Position numbers and translations under genes: made by a program. The notes beneath the pieces were generated by a model that was given only the letters and a program-made list of their open reading frames with translations, was not told the DNA's origin and made no database searches. Below, piece after piece: positions 14,168-23,768 of a DNA stretch of 64,000 bases. The stretch's first letter is position 1; the number at the start of each line of letters is the position of its first letter. The stretch spans positions 1 through 64,000 of the forward strand of contig JAJQIF010000009.1 of NCBI GenBank assembly GCA_021199355.1, written 5' to 3'. This stretch comes from Oscillospiraceae bacterium. Lineage in GTDB: Bacteria > Bacillota > Clostridia > Oscillospirales > Ruminococcaceae.

Positions 14168-15172
14168 ATGGTAGTAGCATTAAAGAAGAACGTATCAGAA
14201 GAAAAGCGCAACCAGCTTATCGAATGGCTCGGCGGAATGGGCATCAAGGTCCATATTTCCGAGGGCGAATTCACAACGGTTTTGGGTCTAATCGGCGACA
14301 CAACAAAGGTCGATAAGGATTTGATAGAGAGCCTTGACATAGTCGATTCCGTCGCCAGAGTCACCGAGGCTTTCAAGTGCTGTAACCGCAAATTCCACCC
14401 CGACGATACCGTCATAGACGTTAAGGGCGTCAAAATCGGCGGCGGCAACTTCTGCATGATAGCCGGTCCTTGCTCCGTTGAAAGCGAAGACCAGATTGTC
14501 GCGGTTGCCAAGGCTGTCAAGGCGGCAGGCGCAAACATGCTAAGAGGCGGTGCCTTCAAGCCGAGAACCTCGCCCTATGATTTCCAGGGTCTCCATGCAA
14601 GAGGACTTGAGCTCCTTAAGATTGCCCGTGAGGAAACCGGTCTCCCGATTGTAACCGAAATCATGAGCACCAACGATCTTGATCTGTTCGAGGATGTCGA
14701 TGTCCTCCAGGTCGGCGCAAGAAATATGCAGAACTTCGAAATGCTCAAGGAGCTCGGCAAGACCGACAAACCGATTTTACTCAAGCGTGGTCTTGCAAAT
14801 ACTTTGAAGGAGCTTCTCATGAGCGCCGAGTACATTATGGCATCCGGCAACGAGAAGGTCATCCTCTGCGAAAGAGGAATCAGAACCTACAGCGACTACA
14901 CGAGAAACACGATGGACATCTCGGCAATCCCGATGCTCCACGAGCTCTCGCACCTTCCCGTAATCGCCGACCCGAGTCACGCAACAGGCATGGCAAGACT
15001 CGTTCCGCCTATGGCAATGGCGGCAACAGCGGCAGGAGCCGATGGACTTATTATCGAGGTTCATAACGACCCGATGCACGCTCTTTGCGACGGCGCACAG
15101 TCGCTTCGTCCCGAAGAGTTCGAGAAATTATCCAGTAAAATCACTGCTGTCAGGGAGGCTGCTCTCGGATGA
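14168..15172 (+). CDS. aroF: DAHP synthase, type I-beta with N-terminal regulatory domain
   Basis: 334 residues; condenses phosphoenolpyruvate and erythrose-4-phosphate to DAHP, the entry to the shikimate pathway. Residues 1-70 form the small ferredoxin-like (ACT-like) domain that in Thermotoga-type enzymes binds Tyr/Phe for feedback. The catalytic barrel follows with MIAGPCSVES (metal Cys), NMLRGGAFKPRTSPYDFQG, ILLKRGLANT, DPSHATG and the final EVHNDPMHALCDG. AAAGGA ribosome site 8 bases upstream. It is the first structural gene after the attenuator, so the pathway appears to be controlled at transcription by the leader and at enzyme level by the N-terminal domain. Confidence 0.96.
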   Translation: MVVALKKNVSEEKRNQLIEWLGGMGIKVHISEGEFTTVLGLIGDTTKVDKDLIESLDIVDSVARVTEAFKCCNRKFHPDDTVIDVKGVKIGGGNFCMIAGPCSVESEDQIVAVAKAVKAAGANMLRGGAFKPRTSPYDFQGLHARGLELLKIAREETGLPIVTEIMSTNDLDLFEDVDVLQVGARNMQNFEMLKELGKTDKPILLKRGLANTLKELLMSAEYIMASGNEKVILCERGIRTYSDYTRNTMDISAIPMLHELSHLPVIADPSHATGMARLVPPMAMAATAAGADGLIIEVHNDPMHALCDGAQSLRPEEFEKLSSKITAVREAALG

Positions 15173-16002
15173 TTGCCGGAATCGTGGGCTTGGGGCTTAT
15201 AGGAGCCTCGTTTGCCAAGGCTTATAAAGAGGCGGGACACACCGTCCTCGGCTGGAACAGAAGTAAATCCGCTCTTGATTACCTCAAGCTTGCGGGCGAC
15301 GTCGATGACGAGCTGACTATGGATAATCTCTCAGAGTGCGACATAGTTTTGATATCCGTCTATCCCGACGCCTGCATAGAGTATCTCGAGAAAGCCGCAC
15401 CCTATTTCGGCTCAAAGCCGGTTGTAATCGACTGTTGCGGCACCAAGCGAAAGGTCACCGAGGTCGGTTTCAGGCTTGCCGATGAATACGGCTTCACCTT
15501 CGTCGGCGGTCACCCTATGGCGGGAACGCATAATTCCGGCTATAAGTACGCCAGAGCGGACATGTACAAGGGCGCACCGATGGTGCTCGTCCCGAACGGC
15601 GAGCCGAGCATCAAGCTTTTAAGCCACGCAAAGGAGCTCCTGAAGCCTGCAGGATTCGGAAGCATCTCCGTGACGACTGCCGAAAAGCACGACGAGATGA
15701 TTGCTTTCACCTCCCAGCTTGCCCACGTTGTTTCGAACGCATATATCAAGAGCCCCACGGCTCGCGAGCACAAGGGCTTCTCGGCGGGAAGCTATAAGGA
15801 CATGACCAGAGTCGCCTGGCTCAACCCTGAAATGTGGGCGGAGCTGTTCCTCGAAAACGGCGACAATCTTATAAAAGAGCTTGATATTCTGGTCGAAAAC
15901 CTCGACCAGTATCGCACGGCAATCCGTGAAAACAATAAAGAAGAGCTGATTAAGCTCCTCGACGACGGCAGAAAGATAAAAGCGGAGGTAGACGGAAGAT
16001 GA
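15169..16002 (+). CDS. tyrA: prephenate dehydrogenase
   Basis: 277 residues; oxidises prephenate to 4-hydroxyphenylpyruvate for tyrosine. NAD-binding motif GIVGLGLIGASFAKAYKEAGH at the very start (split here: Gly-rich loop GLGLIG, residues 6-11), catalytic His region GGHPMAGTHNSGY, and the all-alpha C-terminal domain (ISVTTAEKHDEMIAFTSQLAHVV). No C-terminal ACT domain, in contrast to the longer Bacillus enzyme. Start overlaps the aroF stop as ATGA, so the two are translationally coupled. Confidence 0.95.
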   Translation: MIAGIVGLGLIGASFAKAYKEAGHTVLGWNRSKSALDYLKLAGDVDDELTMDNLSECDIVLISVYPDACIEYLEKAAPYFGSKPVVIDCCGTKRKVTEVGFRLADEYGFTFVGGHPMAGTHNSGYKYARADMYKGAPMVLVPNGEPSIKLLSHAKELLKPAGFGSISVTTAEKHDEMIAFTSQLAHVVSNAYIKSPTAREHKGFSAGSYKDMTRVAWLNPEMWAELFLENGDNLIKELDILVENLDQYRTAIRENNKEELIKLLDDGRKIKAEVDGR

Positions 16003-17039
16003 GTGTTGTAAATGTTACGGCATCCCGAAGTTACGATGTAACCGTTTCGGACGGTATTTTAGACAGGTGCGGCGAGTTCTGCAAGCCCCTTGTCAAGGGC
16101 AAAACCGTCGTCATCGTCTCGGATGACAACGTCTTTCCTCTCTATGGCAAGAGAGTCACGAAGAGCCTCGAGAACGAGGGCTTTGTCGTGAAGGAATTCG
16201 TCGTCCCGCACGGTGAGCGCTCGAAGAGCCTGAGCTCATATATCAATCTCCTCGAATTCCTCTTCGAAAGCGGCGTCACAAGAAGCGATTTGCTTGTCGC
16301 TCTCGGTGGCGGAGTGGTAGGGGACCTATGCGGCTTTGCGGCGGCAACCTATCAGCGCGGAGTGCAGTTTGTCCAGATTCCTACAACCCTTCTTGCAATG
16401 GTCGATTCCTCCGTCGGCGGAAAGACCGCGGTAAACCTTGAGAACGGCAAGAATCAGGTCGGCTCCTTCTATCAGCCGTCGGCGGTCATCTGCGACCCGA
16501 AAACCCTCTCGACACTTCCCGAGGAGGAATATCTCTGCGGCTGTGCCGAAGTTATAAAGTATGCTGTTCTTTTCAGCGAGGAGTTCTTCTCCGAGCTTGA
16601 GGAGACCCCTGCCAAGGATCAGCTCGAAAACGTAATCACCACCTGCGTCACCATGAAGCGCGACATCGTCAAAGCCGACGAGTTCGACACCAGTGAGCGC
16701 ATGCTCCTTAACCTCGGGCACACCGTCGGTCACGCAGTCGAGGGCTTGAGCGGCTTCCAGACTCTTCACGGTCAGGCTGTCGCCATCGGTCTTGCGACCA
16801 TTTCACGCTCCGCCGCTAAGTACGGCTATCTGAGCGACGCTGATTGCGAGAGAATTATTGCACTCTTAGAGAAATACGGTCTCCCGACCGATACCGAATA
16901 CACAGTTGACGATATGTACACATTGGCGCTTTCCGACAAGAAAGCCACGAGCGACACCATTACAATAGTAGTGCCCAGAAGAATCGGGCATTGCGAGCTC
17001 ATGAAGCTCCCTAAATCTCAGCTTAAGGATTGGCTTTGA
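15999..17039 (+). CDS. aroB: 3-dehydroquinate synthase
   Basis: 346 residues; NAD- and metal-dependent cyclisation of DAHP to 3-dehydroquinate. Seen: LLVALGGGVVGDLCGFAAATYQRG, the conserved PTTLLAMVDSSVGGKTAVN, metal ligands Glu in CAEVIKYAVL and His in LNLGHTVGHAVE and LHGQAVAIG. Overlaps tyrA by 4 bases and ends one base before aroA. Confidence 0.96.
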   Translation: MSVVNVTASRSYDVTVSDGILDRCGEFCKPLVKGKTVVIVSDDNVFPLYGKRVTKSLENEGFVVKEFVVPHGERSKSLSSYINLLEFLFESGVTRSDLLVALGGGVVGDLCGFAAATYQRGVQFVQIPTTLLAMVDSSVGGKTAVNLENGKNQVGSFYQPSAVICDPKTLSTLPEEEYLCGCAEVIKYAVLFSEEFFSELEETPAKDQLENVITTCVTMKRDIVKADEFDTSERMLLNLGHTVGHAVEGLSGFQTLHGQAVAIGLATISRSAAKYGYLSDADCERIIALLEKYGLPTDTEYTVDDMYTLALSDKKATSDTITIVVPRRIGHCELMKLPKSQLKDWL

Positions 17040-17040
17040 T

Positions 17041-18288
17041 ATGACAAGAGAACTCATCCCCGGCGAGAGAACAGGCTCAGTTCTGATACCGGCATCGAAA
17101 TCTCAGGCGCACAGAGCCGTGATTTTAGCGGCTCTCGGCAATCATGATGTCGAAATCACCTGTAAAGGCATCTCCAATGACATCATCGCTACTGCCGACT
17201 GCATGAACTCAGCAGGCGCGAATATAGAGATTCAGGACAACAAAATACATGTCTCGTCGGTTTCAAGTCAGCATTCAAGCACTTTCGAGTGCGGAGAAAG
17301 CGGTTCGACGCTTCGGTTCCTGATCCCCGTTTTCGGGGCTTTGGGAGTTGAGGGAGAGTTTATCCCAAAGGGCAGGCTTATCGACCGCCCGCTGAGTCCT
17401 CTGGACGAAGTACTCACTGCTCATGGCATGAGCATTTCGAAGACCGAAACCACAATCCGGATTTCCGGCAAGCTCACCTCGGGCGAATACGAAATCCCCG
17501 GGGACGTTTCCTCGCAGTACATAACGGGGCTTCTTCTGGCATTGCCGCTTCTTGAAGGGGATTCGACCCTTCGGGTGACGGGAGTGCTCCAGTCAAAGGG
17601 CTATATCACCATGACCGAAGAGCTTCTTCGGAAGTCGGGCATCGAATACAATCACACCGGCGACACCTACTATATAAAAGGCTCGCAGAAGCCCGACTTG
17701 AGCGAGTGCTTCACCGTCGAGGGCGACTATTCCAATGCGGCGTTTTATTTCTGCATGGGTGCGCTTTCGGATGACGGAATCACGGTTACCGGCTTGAACC
17801 CCGACTCAACCCAGGGCGACAAGGAGGCAATCGAAGTCCTCAAGGAAATGGGCGCAGATATCGCGATAGACGGCAACTCGGTAACCGTCAGAAAGGGAAG
17901 TCTTAAGGGAGTCACGATTGACGCTTCCCAGATTCCCGACCTGATTCCGACCCTTTGCGTTGTTGCCTCCGTCTGCGAGGGCGAGACAAGAGTCATCAAT
18001 GCCGAACGCCTCAGAATCAAAGAATCGGACAGAATCGCCTCCACCTGCGCGCTTATAAACAATCTCGGAGGCAATGCGAGTGAGCTCCCCAACGGAATTG
18101 TAATAACAGGAGTCAGAAATCTCACCGGCGGCATGGTCGACAGCTGCAACGACCATCGAATCGCAATGAGTGCGGCGGTCGCAAGCTGTGCATCAACCGG
18201 TAAAGTAACAGTGCTTGACAGCATGTGCGTAAGAAAGTCCTATCCCGACTTCTGGGAGGACTTCTCCACACTTAAGATAAAATCATAG
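17041..18288 (+). CDS. aroA: EPSP synthase (5-enolpyruvylshikimate-3-phosphate synthase)
   Basis: 415 residues; joins phosphoenolpyruvate to shikimate-3-phosphate. Typical motifs: IPASKSQAHRAVILAALG (about 17-34), CGESGSTLRFLIPVFGA (usual form LGNAGTA-MR; here a GESGST class II-like variant), SSQYITGLLLALPLL, RLRIKESDRI and DHRIAMSAAV. The CGESGSTLRF form marks the group often called class II. Follows aroB by a single base. Confidence 0.95.
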   Translation: MTRELIPGERTGSVLIPASKSQAHRAVILAALGNHDVEITCKGISNDIIATADCMNSAGANIEIQDNKIHVSSVSSQHSSTFECGESGSTLRFLIPVFGALGVEGEFIPKGRLIDRPLSPLDEVLTAHGMSISKTETTIRISGKLTSGEYEIPGDVSSQYITGLLLALPLLEGDSTLRVTGVLQSKGYITMTEELLRKSGIEYNHTGDTYYIKGSQKPDLSECFTVEGDYSNAAFYFCMGALSDDGITVTGLNPDSTQGDKEAIEVLKEMGADIAIDGNSVTVRKGSLKGVTIDASQIPDLIPTLCVVASVCEGETRVINAERLRIKESDRIASTCALINNLGGNASELPNGIVITGVRNLTGGMVDSCNDHRIAMSAAVASCASTGKVTVLDSMCVRKSYPDFWEDFSTLKIKS

Positions 18289-18304
18289 ATAAGGACGGTG
18301 CAAG

Positions 18305-19372
18305 ATGGCAAGCAGTATCGGCAGTAATATCAGGCTCACCATATTCGGGCAGTCTCACTCGGCGGCTATCGGAATGACCCTCGAGGGACTCCCTGCGGGG
18401 ATAAAAATCGACTTTGACAAGCTTGAAGCTTTCACATCCCGTCGCGCTCCAGGCAAGAATGCCTATTCCACAGCCCGCAAGGAAGCCGACAAACCGGAAT
18501 TCGTTTCCGGACTTCGAGACGGCGTTACCTGCGGCGCACCGCTCACGGCAATCATAAGAAACACCGACACCCGCTCGAATGATTACTCGGAGCTTAAAAT
18601 CCTACCAAGACCCGGTCACGCTGACTTCACGGCATCCGTCAAATACGGCGGCTTTCAGGATTATGCCGGCGGCGGGCACTTCTCGGGCAGACTGACAGCG
18701 CCGTTGTGTGTTGCCGGAGGAATAGTCCTCCAGATTCTCGAATCCTTGGGAATCACCGTTATTTCCCGAATCGCATCAATCGGCGATGTTTCCGACGACG
18801 GCGAGCTCCTTGAATCAACTGCCGATAAGCCCTTCCCGACAGTAAGCGACGAGAGCGCCGTTAAAATGCAGGAGTGCATAGCATCCGCCAAGAGCGAGGG
18901 CGACTCGGTCGGGGGAGTGGTCGAATGTAAAGTCTTGGGGCTTCCCGTAGGACTCGGAGACCCGGTGTTTGACGGAATGGAAAACAGGATTGCAAACATC
19001 GTCTTCGGAATTCCGGCGGTAAAGGGAATAGAATTCGGAATCGGCTTCGAGGCGTCAAAGCTACGGGGCAGTCAGAACAACGACCCGTTTGAAATCAAGG
19101 ACGGCAAAATAGTCACTACTACCAATAACTGCGGAGGCATCCTCGGCGGCATCACAACCGGAATGCCACTTACGTTCAGAGCCGCATTCAAGCCGACGCC
19201 GTCAATCTCCCAGAAACAGCACTCAGTAAGGCTCGATTCCATGACTGAGGGCGAGCTTGTCGTAAAGGGTCGCCACGACCCCTGCATAGTGCCCCGTGCG
19301 GTTCCCTGTGTCGAAGCCGCCGCCGCAATCGCCGTTTACGACGCTTATCTCGAATATAAGAAATACTTATAA
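18305..19372 (+). CDS. aroC: chorismate synthase
   Basis: 355 residues; FMN-dependent 1,4-elimination giving chorismate. Opening SIGSNIRLTIFGQSHSAAIGMTLEG contains the conserved GESHG-like motif as GQSHS; later RPGHADFTASVKYGG, GGHFSGRLTA, NNCGGILGGITTGMP and RHDPCIVPRAVP are all present. GQSHS in place of the usual GESHG is a recurrent variant in some Clostridia. Sixteen bases after aroA, within the operon. Confidence 0.95.
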   Translation: MASSIGSNIRLTIFGQSHSAAIGMTLEGLPAGIKIDFDKLEAFTSRRAPGKNAYSTARKEADKPEFVSGLRDGVTCGAPLTAIIRNTDTRSNDYSELKILPRPGHADFTASVKYGGFQDYAGGGHFSGRLTAPLCVAGGIVLQILESLGITVISRIASIGDVSDDGELLESTADKPFPTVSDESAVKMQECIASAKSEGDSVGGVVECKVLGLPVGLGDPVFDGMENRIANIVFGIPAVKGIEFGIGFEASKLRGSQNNDPFEIKDGKIVTTTNNCGGILGGITTGMPLTFRAAFKPTPSISQKQHSVRLDSMTEGELVVKGRHDPCIVPRAVPCVEAAAAIAVYDAYLEYKKYL

Positions 19373-19408
19373 TATATTTATAATAACAGACACGAAAGGA
19401 CATGACAT

Positions 19409-20596
19409 ATGGCTATTGTAGATGAAACCGAGAAGATTACACCCGACACCGCCGACGGCAGAAAGGTCTATCGCAACAAGATTGATGAAATTGACAACGA
19501 AATAGTCAGACTTTTCGGCGAGAGAATGGAGACCGCCGCAGGTTTGGCATCCTTCAAGAAGGAGCACAGCCTTCCCGTCTTAGATATCCGTCGTGAACGC
19601 GAAAAAATTCAGGATGTTGTCGACAAGACCCCCGACGAGCTCAAGGAATACACCGAGCTTCTCTATTCGTTTATCTTGGAGCTCAGCCGCGGCTATCAGA
19701 ATCGTCTCATCGGTCAGGGAAGCGAACTCAGCGCAAAAATTTCCTCGGCAATAGAGAACACCCCCAAGCTTTTCCCTGAGCGTGCAGTTGTCGCATGTCA
19801 GGGCGTTGAGGGCGCATACTCCTCGATAGCCGCAGGGAAGCTCTTCAAGTCGCCGAACGTTATGTACTTCTCGACCTTCGATGCTGTCTTCACCGCAATC
19901 GAAAAGGGCTTCTGCAAGTATGGCGTAATCCCTCTTGAGAACAGCACCGCCGGCTCGGTCAATTCGGTTTATGACCTGATGACCAAGCACAGCTTCAGTA
20001 TTGTTCGCAGTATCCGCCTGAAGGTTGAGCACAATCTCCTCGCAAAGCGCGGCACCAAGCTCGAAGACATCACCGAGATTTACTCCCATCAGCAGGCGAT
20101 AACTCAGTGCGCCGAATTCTTGTCCACCCTCAAGGGAGTCAAAGTCATTCCTTGCGAGAACACTGCCGTTGCCGCCAAGATGGTCGCTGAATCGGGTAGA
20201 AACGATATCGCAACCCTTTCCTCGAGCGAGTGTCGGAAGCTTTATGGTCTCGAATGCCTCAAGTCCGCCGTTCAGGACAACGACAATAACTACACAAGAT
20301 TTATCTGCATCTCAAAGGACCTCGAAATCTATCCCGGTGCCGACAGAACTAGCCTTATGTGCGTCCTCGAGGATAAGCCAGGTTCGCTATATAAGCTTCT
20401 TTCAAGGCTCTATGCGTTCGGCATTAACCTTAGTAAGCTTGAAAGCCGCCCGATTCCCGACAAGGATTTCGAGTTCATGTTCTACTTCGACCTCGACACC
20501 TCCGTCTATTCTCCTCAGTTCCTTCAACTGATGAGCGAGCTCGGGGATATTTGCAGTGAATATAACTACTTGGGCAGCTACAGAGAGGTAATATAA
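19409..20596 (+). CDS. pheA: chorismate mutase-prephenate dehydratase (P-protein)
   Basis: 395 residues with three parts. An AroH-unrelated, AroQ-type chorismate mutase (about 18-100: YRNKIDEIDNEIVRLFGERMETA, with catalytic Arg and Lys in this helix). Prephenate dehydratase (about 125-300: VACQGVEGAYSSIAA, GVIPLENSTAGSVNSVYDLM, and the catalytic NYTRF at about 300). A C-terminal ACT domain (about 312-390) with the Phe-binding LESRPIP. The Phe-site GALV motif reads PGSLYKLL. It makes phenylpyruvate from chorismate. Bi-functional P-proteins of this type are known from proteobacteria and many Clostridia. A 36-base gap separates it from aroC. Confidence 0.95.
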   Translation: MAIVDETEKITPDTADGRKVYRNKIDEIDNEIVRLFGERMETAAGLASFKKEHSLPVLDIRREREKIQDVVDKTPDELKEYTELLYSFILELSRGYQNRLIGQGSELSAKISSAIENTPKLFPERAVVACQGVEGAYSSIAAGKLFKSPNVMYFSTFDAVFTAIEKGFCKYGVIPLENSTAGSVNSVYDLMTKHSFSIVRSIRLKVEHNLLAKRGTKLEDITEIYSHQQAITQCAEFLSTLKGVKVIPCENTAVAAKMVAESGRNDIATLSSSECRKLYGLECLKSAVQDNDNNYTRFICISKDLEIYPGADRTSLMCVLEDKPGSLYKLLSRLYAFGINLSKLESRPIPDKDFEFMFYFDLDTSVYSPQFLQLMSELGDICSEYNYLGSYREVI

Positions 20597-20597
20597 A

Positions 20598-21827
20598 GTG
20601 TTATTGAAATGCGGTCTCTTGGGTGAAACTTTGGGACATAGCTATTCCCCGAGAATTCACGCCTACTTGGGCGACTATGACTACCGTCTCTACGAAGTGC
20701 CAAAGGATAAAGTCGAAGATTTCATCCTTCATGGCGACTGGGACGGCTTGAACGTCACAATCCCATATAAAAAAGTGGCGGCATCACTCTGTGACGAGCT
20801 TTCGGATATCGCAAAAAGCCTCGGAAGCGTCAACACTATAGTAAAACGCGACGGTAAGCTTTATGGCTATAACACCGACTATTACGGCTTCAGAAGCATG
20901 GTCCTTGAAACCGGCGTCGATATCTCCGGCAAAAAAGCCTTGGTTTTAGGCACCGGCGGCACCGGCGTGACCGTTCAGAAGGTTTTGAGCGAAATGGGCG
21001 CCGAAGTAATCCCGATAAGCCGTTCGGGCGAGGATAATTACGACAACATCGAAAGGCATTCGGATGCTGTCCTCGTAGTAAACGCGACACCAGTGGGAAT
21101 GTACCCGAAAAACGGCGTTTCGCCATTGGATTTGACAAGAATCCCTGCTTGTGAGTGCGTCCTCGACGTAATCTACAACCCGATGAGAACCGCATTAATT
21201 CTGCAAGCAGAAGCTCTCGGGCTTAGGTACAAGAGCGGGCTCCACATGCTCGTGGCGCAGGCAAAATACAGCTCCGAGCAGTTCCAGAACAAAGAAATTA
21301 GTGACGATTCGGTTACATTTATCGAAAAATCGTTGACAAAAGAGCTCGAAAACATTATATTAATAGGTATGCCCGGCAGTGGCAAATCGGTTGTAGCTCA
21401 GGCTCTCGGGCAGAGGCTACATAGGCAGGTTATCGAAACCGATGCGGAAATCGTGAAGAATGCGGGAATGACCATTCCAGAAATATTCGAGCACTCCGGC
21501 GAAGAGGAGTTCAGAAGGCTTGAAACCGCCGAGATGCAAGCCTCCGGCAAGCTATCAGAACGAATCATCTCCACCGGCGGCGGAGTAGTCACGAGGGAGA
21601 AAAACTATAATCTCCTCCACCAGAACGGAATCATCGTCTGGCTCGAGCGTGACACCAATAAGCTCCCGACCGACGGCAGACCAATTTCCCAGAAGTCGGA
21701 TCTATCGGAGCTTTACGCAAAGAGAAAGCCCATGTACGAGCGCTTCGCAGACATAAAGGTCGACAACAACGGAACGGTTGCGGAAACCGTCGACAGGATT
21801 ATAAAAGAAATCGAGGGCATGGTATAA
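20598..21827 (+). CDS. aroE-aroK: shikimate dehydrogenase-shikimate kinase fusion
   Basis: 409 residues, two enzymes in one chain. Residues 1-245 are shikimate dehydrogenase: HSYSP (14-18), catalytic Lys58 in NVTIPYKK, Asp94 in YNTDYYG, NADP loop VLGTGGTG (117-123). Residues 250-409 are shikimate kinase: Walker A GMPGSGKS (257-264), DAEIVKNAGMTIPEIF, FRRLE, STGGGVV and RPIS. The two steps are not consecutive with another enzyme between them: dehydrogenase makes shikimate and kinase phosphorylates it, so substrate can pass directly. Starts with GTG, one base after pheA; GAGAGGT ribosome site at 20582-20588 lies in the pheA end. Confidence 0.95.
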   Translation: MLLKCGLLGETLGHSYSPRIHAYLGDYDYRLYEVPKDKVEDFILHGDWDGLNVTIPYKKVAASLCDELSDIAKSLGSVNTIVKRDGKLYGYNTDYYGFRSMVLETGVDISGKKALVLGTGGTGVTVQKVLSEMGAEVIPISRSGEDNYDNIERHSDAVLVVNATPVGMYPKNGVSPLDLTRIPACECVLDVIYNPMRTALILQAEALGLRYKSGLHMLVAQAKYSSEQFQNKEISDDSVTFIEKSLTKELENIILIGMPGSGKSVVAQALGQRLHRQVIETDAEIVKNAGMTIPEIFEHSGEEEFRRLETAEMQASGKLSERIISTGGGVVTREKNYNLLHQNGIIVWLERDTNKLPTDGRPISQKSDLSELYAKRKPMYERFADIKVDNNGTVAETVDRIIKEIEGMV

Positions 21828-22267
21828 TGAAAATACTCGTAATAAACGGTCCGAACCTGAACATGCTCGGAATCAGGGAGCCCGGAATCTACGGCTCCGA
21901 GACCTATGCTTCGCTTGTAAAGCTGATATCCGAATATTGCGACAGCAGGGGAATCGAAGTGGATTTCTTCCAGTCGAACCACGAAGGCTCGATCGTCGAC
22001 AGGATTCAGGAAGCCTACGGCGTTTTCGACGGAATTGTCATAAATCCCGCGGCTTATACCCACACAAGCGTTGCAATCTTGGATGCCTTGAAAGCCGTGT
22101 CTATTCCTGCAGTAGAAGTTCATATCTCGGCTGTCAACGAGCGCGAGGACTTCCGCCAGATTTCCTATGCCGGCAAAGCGTGCGTAAAAACTTATATGGG
22201 ACTCGGCTTTAACGGCTATATCGAAGCCGTAAAATTCTTAGAGAATTATCTCACCAAGAAGCAATAA
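21827..22267 (+). CDS. aroQ: 3-dehydroquinate dehydratase, type II
   Basis: 146 residues; dodecameric trans-dehydratase making 3-dehydroshikimate. Seen: INGPNLNMLGIREPGIYG, catalytic Tyr in that segment, DFFQSNHEGSIVDRIQEA, NPAAYTHTSVAILDAL, EVHISAVNEREDFR. It shares one base with the aroE-aroK stop (TAATG). With this gene all seven shikimate steps plus the Tyr and Phe branch enzymes except the final transaminase are encoded in one operon. Confidence 0.96.
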   Translation: MKILVINGPNLNMLGIREPGIYGSETYASLVKLISEYCDSRGIEVDFFQSNHEGSIVDRIQEAYGVFDGIVINPAAYTHTSVAILDALKAVSIPAVEVHISAVNEREDFRQISYAGKACVKTYMGLGFNGYIEAVKFLENYLTKKQ

Positions 22268-22294
22268 ATTTTTCATAACTAAAGGAGCAACCAA

Positions 22295-23143
22295 ATGGCA
22301 CTAAGACTCATAATCGACTCGGCATCAGACATAACTGTAGAAGAGGCAAAAGAACACGGCTGGTATCTCATCCCCCTGACCGTCACAATCGGCGACACGG
22401 AGTACAGAGACGGCGTCGACATCACCCCTGACAGATTCTATGATATGCTCGTCGAGTCGGACGACCTTCCCCACACATCTCAGCTCACACCGGCAGATTA
22501 TGAAAAAGCTTTTGAAGAAGTTACCGCTGATGGCGACACGCCGTTTGTCATCACACTTTCATCAAAGCTTTCCGGAACCTATCAGTCCGCCTGTATAGCG
22601 GCAGACGCCTGCAACCCGAAGCCGATAGTGGTCGACAGCCTGAGTGCGGCATTAGGCGAAGCAGTATTTATAAGATACGCAGATTCTCTTATCAGAGACG
22701 GTATGGGTGCAGAAGAGTTAGAGAAGACCCTCAATGAAGTAAGACATAAGATAAGAATCTTAGCACTCCTTGATACTCTTGAGTACTTAAGAAAGGGCGG
22801 AAGAATCTCCGCGGCAGTCAAGCTTGCGGGAAGCCTTCTTTCTATCAAACCGGTTATCGGCGTTGTTGAAGGCGAGGTTGTCATGGTCGGCAAGGCGAGA
22901 GGCTCCAAAAAGGGCAATAACCTCCTCAATGAGCTTATCAACAAGGGCAACGGCATTGATTTTTCAAAGCCATATTCGCTTGCCTATACCGGCAACAGCA
23001 GGGGATACTTAGACAAATACGTCGAGGATTCAAGAGCTCTCTGGGAGTCTGAGACTTCGGAACTTCCCATCATGAGAATCGGCGCCACAATCGGCACACA
23101 TATAGGACCCGGAGCGATAGGAGTAGTCTTCTTCGAAAAATAG
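22295..23143 (+). CDS. DegV family fatty-acid-binding protein (FakB-like)
   Basis: 282 residues of the two-domain DegV fold, which holds a fatty acid between its lobes and in Gram-positives hands it to FakA for phosphorylation. Seen: IIDSASDIT, the TSQLTPADY region, the head-group site TLSSKLSGTYQSA, LRKGGRIS and the final GTHIGPGAIGVVFFEK. Twenty-seven bases after aroQ without a terminator, so it can be read with the aro operon. A second paralogue lies at 23915. Confidence 0.92.
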   Translation: MALRLIIDSASDITVEEAKEHGWYLIPLTVTIGDTEYRDGVDITPDRFYDMLVESDDLPHTSQLTPADYEKAFEEVTADGDTPFVITLSSKLSGTYQSACIAADACNPKPIVVDSLSAALGEAVFIRYADSLIRDGMGAEELEKTLNEVRHKIRILALLDTLEYLRKGGRISAAVKLAGSLLSIKPVIGVVEGEVVMVGKARGSKKGNNLLNELINKGNGIDFSKPYSLAYTGNSRGYLDKYVEDSRALWESETSELPIMRIGATIGTHIGPGAIGVVFFEK

Positions 23144-23157
23144 AAGCAGAGGTATTC

Positions 23158-23760
23158 ATGAAAGAAATTGAAACCACTATAGCCAGTAATATAATAGAGC
23201 TCAGAACCCGAGCGGGCATGACCCAGCTTGAGCTTGCCGAAAAGCTCAACTATTCCGACAAGTCCGTCTCCAAGTGGGAACGAGCTGAGGCTCTGCCGGA
23301 TGTAATAGTTCTCCGCAATATCGCCGATATCTTCGGTGTGACGGTCGACTATCTCGTTCGCCCTCACGACCCGGAGGAGAAGATAAGCATCCTCGATTCT
23401 GTCAAGACCACTATTCCATATCAGATTATAATGGCAATCACTTCTGTCGGAATTATGACGGTTGCGACGATTCTCTTCATCATCTTCTGGTTGAGGGGCT
23501 TGATATATTGGCAGGTGTTTGTTTTTGCTCTGCCGGTTCTTTTCACGGCGCTGTTGGTTCTCAACTCAATCTGGCATGATGGCAAATACAACTTTGTAAT
23601 AGTTTCGCTTCTGGTCCTGAGTATAGTCACAACCCTGTATGTCGTCTTCCTTAAGCACAACTGGTGGCAACTCTTTTTGATAGAGATTCCTGCGGAGGCA
23701 TTGATAGTACTGAGCTTCCGACTGTTTCATGTGAACCATAAAAAAGACGAATCGAAGTAA
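23158..23760 (+). CDS. membrane-anchored XRE-family regulator
   Basis: 200 residues. An N-terminal XRE helix-turn-helix (about 6-62: IIELRTRAGMTQLELAEKLNYSDKSVSKWE, shown here as two halves in reading; recognition helix SDKSVSKWERAE) is followed by four hydrophobic helices (about 88-190). Such HTH-plus-membrane proteins occur widely in Firmicutes; targets are not predictable. Fourteen bases behind the DegV gene and followed by a strong terminator, so probably the last gene of this transcript. Confidence 0.85.
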   Translation: MKEIETTIASNIIELRTRAGMTQLELAEKLNYSDKSVSKWERAEALPDVIVLRNIADIFGVTVDYLVRPHDPEEKISILDSVKTTIPYQIIMAITSVGIMTVATILFIIFWLRGLIYWQVFVFALPVLFTALLVLNSIWHDGKYNFVIVSLLVLSIVTTLYVVFLKHNWWQLFLIEIPAEALIVLSFRLFHVNHKKDESK

Positions 23761-23768
23761 TAATTATG

